9,731 nt of DNA from assembly GCA_023393235.1 (NCBI GenBank), contig JAEWMH010000235.1, forward strand, positions 1-9,731, read 5' to 3'. Below, in pieces: positions 4,821-9,731 of the stretch. Every line of letters begins with the position of its first letter. The stretch's first letter is position 1. A model generated the notes under the pieces. That model was given only the letters and a program-made list of their open reading frames with translations, was not told where the DNA came from and did not search any database. The position numbers were made by a program, and so were the translations under genes. The stretch comes from Bacillota bacterium. Lineage in GTDB: Bacteria > Bacillota > Bacilli > Paenibacillales > NBRC-103111.

Positions 4821-5879
4821 CTATAGCCCCAGTACCGCATGCTCCGCCTTCAGGGCATTCTCCACAATGGCAGGCGACGGGCCTTCATATACATAGAGCC
4901 GGTGAATCATCACCCAGATGTCATCCCCGGTATTCAGCACCGCCTTCTCCAGTGGGCGGTAAATGGTCAGCCGGTGTCCGCCCAGCTGCACCTCCAGCTG
5001 CCAGCGGCTGCCGCAGAAGAGAGTGTCCACGATGCGGCCCTCATCCGCAGCCAAGGGCTGGGACAGCTCGCTGCGCCGCCCCGCCTCAATAAACTCCGGC
5101 CGCACAATGGCCTTGCCGTAGTCCTCATAGTCGGCGAAGCCCTTCAGCGCCCCCGGGTTATCCAGCACCCGGGACTCGCCCACGAAGTTCGCCACGAAAG
5201 GAGTGTCCGGCTCACTGTAAATAGCCAGCGGCGCCCCCTTCTGCTCCAACCTACCACCCTGAATGATCATGATCTCATCGGCCACCTCCATGGCCTCCTC
5301 CTGATCGTGGGTGACGAACACGGTGGTAATGCCTACCCGCCGGATGGTTTCCTTCAGCCAGGCGCGGAGCTCCTTGCGGACCTTGGCGTCGATGGCGGCG
5401 AAGGGTTCATCCAACAGCAGGAGCTCCGGCTCCGGAGCCAAGGCGCGGGCGAAGGCCACACGCTGCCGCTGGCCGCCGGACAGCTGGTTGGGATAACGCT
5501 TCTCCAGACCGGCCAGACCGGTCAGCTCCAGAAGCTCACGGACACGGCGGTCCACATCCGATTTCTTCCATTTTTTCACTGTCAGCCCAAAGGCAATGTT
5601 GTCGTACACATTCATATGCCGGAACAAGGCATAGTTCTGGAACACAAAGCCGATATGCCGCTCCTGGGGAGGCAGATGGTTAATCACCTGGCCGTTGAAC
5701 CGGATCTCCCCCGAGTCAGGCTGCTCCAGTCCTGCCAGCATGCGGAGAATGGTGGTTTTTCCGCCGCCGGAGGGTCCCAGAAGGCCGATCAGCTTGCCCT
5801 TCTCGATGCTGAAGCTGACATCATTGGACGCGACGAAGCTCCCGAAGGTTTTGCGCAATTGCTGGACTTCAATATGCAT
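4821..5879 (-). CDS. cysA: Sulfate/thiosulfate ABC transporter ATP-binding protein CysA
   Basis: The ATPase subunit that drives sulfate (or thiosulfate) import through CysT/CysW at the inner face of the membrane. The 352-residue protein has Walker A GPSGGGKTT (35-43), the Q-loop glutamine in FVFQNYALF (Gln81), the ABC signature LSGGQRQ (133-139), Walker B LLLLDEP with catalytic Glu158, the D-loop (AAID), and the switch His191 in VTHDQEEAMEVAD. After about residue 235 comes a TOBE-like C-terminal domain of usual length for CysA/MalK-type ATPases. The ATG is 6 nt after the cysW stop and its ribosome site (GGAGAG) overlaps the end of cysW, so translation is probably coupled. Homologous molybdate or polyamine ATPases look similar; the two CysT/W-type permeases and the Sbp-type lipoprotein in the operon decide for sulfate. 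Confidence 0.95.
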   Translation of the reverse strand: MHIEVQQLRKTFGSFVASNDVSFSIEKGKLIGLLGPSGGGKTTILRMLAGLEQPDSGEIRFNGQVINHLPPQERHIGFVFQNYALFRHMNVYDNIAFGLTVKKWKKSDVDRRVRELLELTGLAGLEKRYPNQLSGGQRQRVAFARALAPEPELLLLDEPFAAIDAKVRKELRAWLKETIRRVGITTVFVTHDQEEAMEVADEIMIIQGGRLEQKGAPLAIYSEPDTPFVANFVGESRVLDNPGALKGFADYEDYGKAIVRPEFIEAGRRSELSQPLAADEGRIVDTLFCGSRWQLEVQLGGHRLTIYRPLEKAVLNTGDDIWVMIHRLYVYEGPSPAIVENALKAEHAVLGL

Positions 5880-5885
5880 AGCCGG

Positions 5886-6770
5886 TCACTCTCCTTCCTT
5901 CGCCAACCCTTGGTGATGCTTCCACTCGACCACTGCTTTGACAATCAGCGTGATCACAGCCAGGAGCACCAAAAGAGAGGCAACCGCAAACGAGGCGGAA
6001 AATTTATAATCGTTGTACAGAATCTCAACCTGCAACGGCAGGGTGTTGGTTTCCCCGCGGATATGTCCCGACACCACGGACACGGCCCCAAATTCGCCCA
6101 TGGCCCGGGCGTTACATAAGATGATGCCGTACAGGAGGCCCCATTTGATATTGGGCAGCGTCACCTTGGTGAAAATCCGCCAGCCCTTGGCGCCAAGGGT
6201 AGCCGCCGCTTCCTCCTCCTGGGAGCCCTGCGCCTGCATCAGGGGAATCAGCTCCCGGGCGACGAAGGGGAAGGTGACGAAGCTGGTAGCCAAAATAATG
6301 CCGGGCAAAGCGAACACAATCTTGATGTCGTTGGCCTGCAGCCAAGGCCCGAACCAGCCGTGGGCGCCGAACAGCAGGATAAACACCAGACCCGCGATAA
6401 CCGGTGAGATGGCAAAGGGCAGATCGATCAGGGTAATCAGGAAATTCTTGCCCTTGAACCGGAACTTGGTGATGGCCCAGGCCGCCGCCACCCCGAACAA
6501 GGTGTTAAGAGGCACTACAATAAGAGCCGTCAGCAGGGTAAGCCGTACCGCCGCCAACGCATCCTTATCCCGGAGAGCTGCGAAGTAAACCTCGGCCCCT
6601 TTGCGGAAGGCCTGCATAAACACTGTGATTAGAGGCATAAGCAGCACCAATGCCAGGAACAACAGCGCAATGGAAATCAGAATGATGCGCACCGCCAACG
6701 GCTCTGTGGTGGAGCCGGTTTTGGGCTGGTTGCCGGGGGTATTCAGCCTTCCCGCTACTCCGCCTGCCAT
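5886..6770 (-). CDS. cysW: Sulfate ABC transporter permease CysW
   Basis: One of two channel-forming subunits of the sulfate importer. The 294-residue protein has about six membrane segments, the first at about residues 27-50 (IILISIALLFLALVLLMPLI). The cytoplasmic EAA loop that contacts CysA reads EEEAAATLGAKGWRIFTKVT LP (about 182-203), and the CysW-typical GEFGAVSVVSGHIRGETNTL follows. The N-terminal 25 residues are Gly/Pro/Thr-rich and precede the first helix. The chosen ATG has an AGAGGGGG site about 7 nt upstream; an in-frame start further up is blocked by a stop. It begins 54 nt after the cysT stop, and a small alternative frame (6755-6835) overlaps its first codons. CysW is told from CysT by its order and by the GHIRGETNTLPL stretch. 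Confidence 0.95.
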   Translation of the reverse strand: MAGGVAGRLNTPGNQPKTGSTTEPLAVRIILISIALLFLALVLLMPLITVFMQAFRKGAEVYFAALRDKDALAAVRLTLLTALIVVPLNTLFGVAAAWAITKFRFKGKNFLITLIDLPFAISPVIAGLVFILLFGAHGWFGPWLQANDIKIVFALPGIILATSFVTFPFVARELIPLMQAQGSQEEEAAATLGAKGWRIFTKVTLPNIKWGLLYGIILCNARAMGEFGAVSVVSGHIRGETNTLPLQVEILYNDYKFSASFAVASLLVLLAVITLIVKAVVEWKHHQGLAKEGE

Positions 6771-6835
6771 GGAATCCGCCCCCTCTCGATGGAGAATCCG
6801 CCGGTTATGAAGGAATACAGCCGCTTATGCATCAT
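6755..6835 (-). CDS. Possible 26-codon small ORF bridging cysT and cysW
   Basis: A short frame starts with tandem ATG codons (6835 and 6832) overlapping the last codons of cysT, and ends at TAG inside codons 5-7 of cysW in another frame. It would encode MMHKRLYSFITGGFSIERGR plus six residues. What supports it is AGAAGGAGG about 10 nt before the first ATG, a near-perfect Shine-Dalgarno sequence within the final cysT codons (three arginines). It may be a translated coupling device that carries ribosomes across the 54-nt gap to cysW, a real micro-protein, or chance: the arginine codons could produce the motif by themselves. I do not recognise the peptide. Confidence 0.25.
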   Translation of the reverse strand: MMHKRLYSFITGGFSIERGRIPWQAE

Positions 6836-7667
6836 GGACCGACATCCTCCTTCTGGCGCGCCACTGGAGATAGTTAATGATGAGAATCATCAGGAAGGAG
6901 AACAGCAAGAGCACCACCGCAATAGCCGTCGCCCCCGTATAATCGAACTGCTCCAGCTTCATCATGATAAGCAGCGGGGCGATTTCCGTCTTCATGGGCA
7001 TATTGCCGGAGATAAACACCACCGAGCCGTATTCCCCGATGCCACGGGAGAAGGCCAGGGCGAAGCCCGTCAATAGGGCAGGCAGCACCTCCGGGAGAAT
7101 AACCCGGAAGAAGGTTTTAAGCCGGTAAGCACCCAAGGAAGCAGCCGCTTCCTCGATCTCCTTGTCCAGCTCCTCCAATACCGGCTGCACCGTCCTCACC
7201 ACAAAGGGCAGGCCAATGAAGATCAGGGCGATGGTAATGCCCATTGGCGAATAAGCCGATTTGATCCCGATTTTGGCGAAAAGACTGCCCATCCAGCCGT
7301 TTTCGCTGTAAATGGAGGTCAAGGCAATGCCGGCTACCGCCGTCGGCAGGGCAAAGGGCAGATCCACCATGGCGTCGATGATTTTTTTGCCGGGGAATTT
7401 GTAACGGACCAGCACCCAGGCTACCAGAAGTCCGAAGAAGGCATTGATAAGAGCAGCGGATAAAGAAGTGGTGATGCTGATCCGGTAGGAGGCCAGAACA
7501 CGGTCATCGGTGACCGTATCCCAGAACTTCCCGAGACCCATGGATACGGATTTCAGAAACAACGCGGATAAGGGAAACAGCACGATGACACTCAGATAGA
7601 AAATCGTGTACCCCATGGATAGGCCGAAGCCCGGCAGCAAATGCCGCCTTTTGGTCAAGCTGCTCAT
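6825..7667 (-). CDS. cysT: Sulfate ABC transporter permease CysT (CysU)
   Basis: The other channel subunit of the sulfate importer. The 280-residue protein has about six membrane segments, beginning at residues 17-40 (MGYTIFYLSVIVLFPLSALF). It carries DLPFALPTAVAGIALTSIY, characteristic of CysT, and the EAA loop EIEEAAASLGAYRLKTFFRV (about 169-188) for docking on CysA, followed by SRGIGEYGSVVFISGNMP. The length is usual for the family. The ATG is preceded by GGGAGTG, 6 nt away. It lies 144 nt downstream of sbp, the widest intergenic gap in the operon, which holds a stable hairpin. Molybdate permease ModB is related, but the pairing with CysW and a sulfate-type binding protein argues against it. 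Confidence 0.95.
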   Translation of the reverse strand: MSSLTKRRHLLPGFGLSMGYTIFYLSVIVLFPLSALFLKSVSMGLGKFWDTVTDDRVLASYRISITTSLSAALINAFFGLLVAWVLVRYKFPGKKIIDAMVDLPFALPTAVAGIALTSIYSENGWMGSLFAKIGIKSAYSPMGITIALIFIGLPFVVRTVQPVLEELDKEIEEAAASLGAYRLKTFFRVILPEVLPALLTGFALAFSRGIGEYGSVVFISGNMPMKTEIAPLLIMMKLEQFDYTGATAIAVVLLLFSFLMILIINYLQWRARRRMSVHDA

Positions 7668-7764
7668 ACCAACACTCCCGTTTTAGCCGGCTGATCCGGT
7701 ATAAAATCGTTTAACCTGAAATAACCACGGTCCTTAGCCTTAAGGCCGGATGGTGTTATGGAAG

Positions 7765-7792
7765 TCTCGAAGCCGGCAAAGCCGGTTTGAGA
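7765..7792 (-). other. Intercistronic RNA hairpin between sbp and cysT
   Basis: On the minus strand TCTC, AA and CCGGC pair with GCCGG, TT and GAGA around a TTT loop, with one mismatch and one bulged C: 11 pairs in all. There is no T-run after it, so it is unlikely to be a full terminator. Such a structure just after the binding-protein gene commonly stabilises that part of the message or partly stops polymerase, so that the binding protein is made in excess over the permeases; here that role is inferred. Confidence 0.6.
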
Positions 7793-7811
7793 TGGTTCTA
7801 TCCGAAGTGTC

Positions 7812-8846
7812 CTACTTGGACGGCTTATAAATTTGGTCAAATACGCCGTTGTCGGCAAAATGGGTCTTCTGGGCGTTGGCCCAGCCGCCGAAATCCTTGT
7901 CGATGGTTACCAGCTTGATGCTGGGGAACTTATCCGCATACTTCTTGGCTACGGACTCCAGACGCGGACGGTAGAAGTTCAGGGCGGCAATTTCCTGGCC
8001 TGCTTCGGTGTACAGGTATTCCAAATACGCCTTGGCCACCTCGGCAGTGCCCCGTTTCTCGGCCACCTTATCCACGATAGCTACCGGCGGCTCAGCCAGA
8101 ATGCTGATGGACGGATTGACGATTTCGAATTTGCCCTCGAATTCCTTCAGGGACAGGTACGCCTCATTCTCCCAGGCGATCAGGACATCCCCGATCCCCT
8201 TCTCTACGAAGGTGGTGGTGGAGCCGCGGGCCCCGGAGTCGAGAACAGGCACGTTCTTGAACAGCTTGGTGACAAAATCCTTGGCTGCGGCCTCATCCCC
8301 GTTGTTCTTCTCTTTGGCATAAGCCCAAGCCGCCAGATAATTCCAGCGGGCGCCGCCGGAGGTTTTGGGGTTGGGGGTAATTACGCTGATCCCCGGCTTC
8401 ACCAGGTCATCCCAATCCTTGATGCCCTTGGGGTTGCCCTTCTTCACCAGGAACACAATGGTGGAGGTGTAGGGAGAGCTGTTATCCTTCAGCTCGGACT
8501 GCCAGCCTGTCTTGATCTGGCCGGATTCGACGATGGAGTCGATATCATAGGCCAACGCCAGCGTAACCACATCCGCCTCCAGGCCGTCCACTACCTTCCG
8601 GGCTTGGGCCCCTGATCCTCCATGGGACTGCTTCACAGTGACGGTTTGGCCGGTTTTTTGCTTCCAGTAGTCGGCAAAGGATTTATTATAAGCTTCATAG
8701 AGCTCCCGGGTTGGATCATAGGAAACGTTGGTCAGCTCCACAGCCTTGGGAGCCGGAGCGGAGGCCTCCTCATTGCCGCCGCAGCCGGCCAGAATGCCTA
8801 CCAATGCCAGTGATACCGCCGTCGCCGCCAAAACATGTTTTTTCAT
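7812..8846 (-). CDS. sbp: Sulfate-binding lipoprotein of the ABC transporter
   Basis: The extracellular solute receptor that delivers sulfate (possibly thiosulfate) to CysT/CysW. The 344-residue precursor has a lipoprotein signal: MKKH, a hydrophobic stretch, and the lipobox LAGC with the lipidated Cys22, so it is anchored on the outer face of the membrane. The mature part fits the Sbp/CysP family: LTNVSYDPTRELYEAYN near the start, KQSHGGSGAQARKVVDGLEADVVTLA (ligand contacts), and NPKTSGGARWNYLAAWAYA. The length is usual. The ATG has AGGAGA 7 nt upstream. It is the first gene of the operon sbp-cysT-cysW-cysA-yezD and directly follows a promoter. The sequence alone does not separate sulfate from thiosulfate preference. 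Confidence 0.95.
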   Translation of the reverse strand: MKKHVLAATAVSLALVGILAGCGGNEEASAPAPKAVELTNVSYDPTRELYEAYNKSFADYWKQKTGQTVTVKQSHGGSGAQARKVVDGLEADVVTLALAYDIDSIVESGQIKTGWQSELKDNSSPYTSTIVFLVKKGNPKGIKDWDDLVKPGISVITPNPKTSGGARWNYLAAWAYAKEKNNGDEAAAKDFVTKLFKNVPVLDSGARGSTTTFVEKGIGDVLIAWENEAYLSLKEFEGKFEIVNPSISILAEPPVAIVDKVAEKRGTAEVAKAYLEYLYTEAGQEIAALNFYRPRLESVAKKYADKFPSIKLVTIDKDFGGWANAQKTHFADNGVFDQIYKPSK

Positions 8847-8909
8847 ATGTTCTCTCCTGCCTTCAGGTTGAATTTGGGGAGGATCGCCGGTGGTCCGGTA
8901 GATCTAATT

Positions 8910-8932
8910 AATCCTATAAACTTACTATGATT
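8910..8932 (-). promoter_or_regulatory. Possible repressor site just downstream of the sbp start point
   Basis: An AT-rich imperfect dyad (AATCCTATA at 8910-8918 against TATGATT at 8926-8932) lies about +7 to +29 from the predicted transcription start. The position suits a repressor. In Firmicutes, CymR controls many sulfur-uptake genes through AT-rich dyads of similar composition, but I cannot confirm a match to its consensus from memory, so the regulator is a guess. Confidence 0.25.
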
Positions 8933-8944
8933 TATATTGTGCTC

Positions 8945-8974
8945 ATTTTAGCACCCCGCCTTCCCTTTCGTCAA
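8945..8974 (-). promoter_or_regulatory. Promoter of the sulfate operon
   Basis: TTGACG (8974-8969) and TAAAAT (8950-8945) with an 18-bp spacer form a good sigma-A promoter on the minus strand. Transcription would start near 8938, giving an sbp leader of about 90 nt. I see no S-box or other riboswitch in that leader. Confidence 0.75.
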
Positions 8975-9014
8975 TGGTTTGGGCGAAGTTTTATTTCATT
9001 TTTTGGAAGTGTCC

Positions 9015-9029
9015 ATAAGAATTTCTTAT
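9015..9029. promoter_or_regulatory. Perfect 15-bp palindrome, candidate LysR-type regulator site
   Basis: ATAAGAATTTCTTAT is a perfect 7+1+7 palindrome of the form ATAA-N7-TTAT, and also contains the T-N11-A pattern recognised by LysR-type regulators. Its centre lies about 84 bp upstream of the predicted sbp start point, near the usual place for an activator recognition site. A sulfur-responsive LysR-type protein such as a CysL homologue is one possible reader, but no regulator gene is in the window. It is also about 220 bp upstream of the divergent kinase gene. Confidence 0.5.
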
Positions 9030-9242
9030 AGTGCAGCCGAACGCCACTCAACAGTAACGATGCTATTTTATTCCAAGAGGTAGGCAGATGTTCCCTCCGT
9101 TCGGCGGTTTTTCGAGCCCATCTTCCACAAACGGCAAAACCGCTTGGATTTCCCGCCCTTCTTGTGGGATAGGCCGCATTCTTTTTGCTCCGTTTCCCAT
9201 GATAAGATGAAAGAGAATGGCTGTTAAAAGGGAGTGATACGG

Positions 9243-9731
9243 TTGAGGAAGCATCCGGACAGAATAAAAGCCGCAGCGTCGCGGAACATGCTCTACAAGC
9301 TCTCCTTCAAGCAGCGCATCTGGGCTTCCTTCGTGCTGCTGATCACACTGGCCATTGCCGCCACCGGCTCCATCTCTTATCTCATCGCCTCCCGGGTGGT
9401 CCAGAAGAATGCTTTCCAGTCCAGCCAGGACACGGTGAACAAAGCCGCCCAAATCCTGGACGACAAGCTGCGCAACACGGCCAACTCCGTACGCGCGCTG
9501 ATGCTCAGCGACCCCTTCAAGCAATTGATCCGCGATGTGCAAAGCGGTAACGCAAGCCGCTATTATCATCATTTATCCGCCCTGCAGGCCGTTTTCGCCC
9601 AGGCCAACTTCAGTGACCCGCTTATTGAGAATATTCTGGTGGCCACGCCTATCGGGGAGTTCTACTTTCTCAACTTTGTACGCAATCCCGCCACCTCCTT
9701 CTACAACACGGATATGTACCGGGAGATCAAA
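9243..9731 (+). CDS. Sensor histidine kinase, N-terminal part (runs off the right edge)
   Basis: Only the first 163 codons are present; the frame is open to the last base. It starts at TTG (9243), chosen because GGGAGTG lies 6 nt upstream; the next start, an ATG at 9288, has no ribosome site. A short basic N-terminus (RKHPDRIKAAASRNMLYKLS) leads to one membrane helix at about residues 26-48 (ending ATGSISYLIASR). Then comes an extracytoplasmic helix-rich sensor region containing FQSSQDTVNKAAQILDDKL, RALMLSDPFKQLIRDV and a strand NILVATPIGEFYFLN. This layout is typical of the YesM-type (His_kinase/HATPase) sensor kinases abundant in Paenibacillus, which are usually paired with an AraC-type response regulator and regulate sugar uptake. 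The kinase domains themselves are outside the window, so the family call is by resemblance. It is transcribed divergently from the sulfate operon. Confidence 0.75.
   Translation, partial: MRKHPDRIKAAASRNMLYKLSFKQRIWASFVLLITLAIAATGSISYLIASRVVQKNAFQSSQDTVNKAAQILDDKLRNTANSVRALMLSDPFKQLIRDVQSGNASRYYHHLSALQAVFAQANFSDPLIENILVATPIGEFYFLNFVRNPATSFYNTDMYREIK

Noticed and set aside
4839..6119. 426-codon plus-strand open frame
   Set aside because: Antisense to cysA and cysW; composition (His, Gln, Leu rich) and lack of a domain mark it as a shadow.
9180..9208. Promoter of the sensor kinase with -10 TAAGAT (9203-9208)
   Set aside because: The -10 is acceptable but no -35 of any quality lies 16-18 bp upstream.
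9063..9572. 169-codon minus-strand frame ending before the sbp promoter region
   Set aside because: Most of it is antisense to the sensor kinase. The last 45 codons (9197-9063, from MGNGAKRMRP) fall in the intergenic gap and are not obviously shadow-like, but there is no ribosome site and I recognise no family.

Overview
The window looks like chromosomal DNA from a member of the Paenibacillaceae, probably Paenibacillus. This rests on a fairly GC-rich Firmicute with purine-rich Shine-Dalgarno sites, an IlvA very close to the Bacillus type, a T-box leader, a YezD-family protein, dispersed short palindromic repeats, and a partial sensor kinase with the N-terminal layout common in Paenibacillus YesM-type kinases. 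The assignment is from recalled family features, not from a search.

Layout, left to right. Positions 1-451 hold no gene: a plus-strand terminator at the very edge and a cluster of short direct and inverted repeats. A minus-strand membrane diguanylate cyclase follows (452-2008: LytS-type 5TM sensor, PAS, GGDEF with a GGEEF active site). Next is minus-strand ilvA, threonine ammonia-lyase (2186-3475). Upstream of it lies a 977-base gene-free stretch that starts with a strong promoter (4456-4428) and an isoleucine-type T-box riboswitch with terminator (about 4421-4033). It then carries, inside the presumed leader RNA, a 14-bp tandem repeat, a cluster of CTGCA...TGCAG palindromes and a 9-bp tandem repeat. 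The ilvA messenger leader would be about 945 nt.

Positions 4453-8846 hold a minus-strand sulfate uptake operon in the order sbp, cysT, cysW, cysA, yezD. The lipoprotein Sbp captures sulfate (or thiosulfate), CysT and CysW form the membrane channel, CysA hydrolyses ATP, and YezD is a small protein of unknown function. A sigma-A type promoter precedes sbp, with a perfect 15-bp ATAA-N7-TTAT palindrome upstream (possible LysR-type activator site) and a weaker AT-rich dyad just downstream of the start. No terminator is visible between yezD and the ilvA promoter, so the T-box terminator may also limit read-through from the sulfate operon. On the plus strand, a sensor histidine kinase begins at 9243 and runs off the right edge.

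The genes themselves are recognisable housekeeping and transport functions; I found no clearly new multi-gene system. The most unusual content is in the non-coding DNA: two unrelated repeat clusters with the same geometry (two direct copies 50 bp apart followed by two inverted copies 50-51 bp apart), the repeat-filled ilvA leader, and a possible 26-codon reading frame bridging cysT and cysW behind a near-perfect Shine-Dalgarno site.
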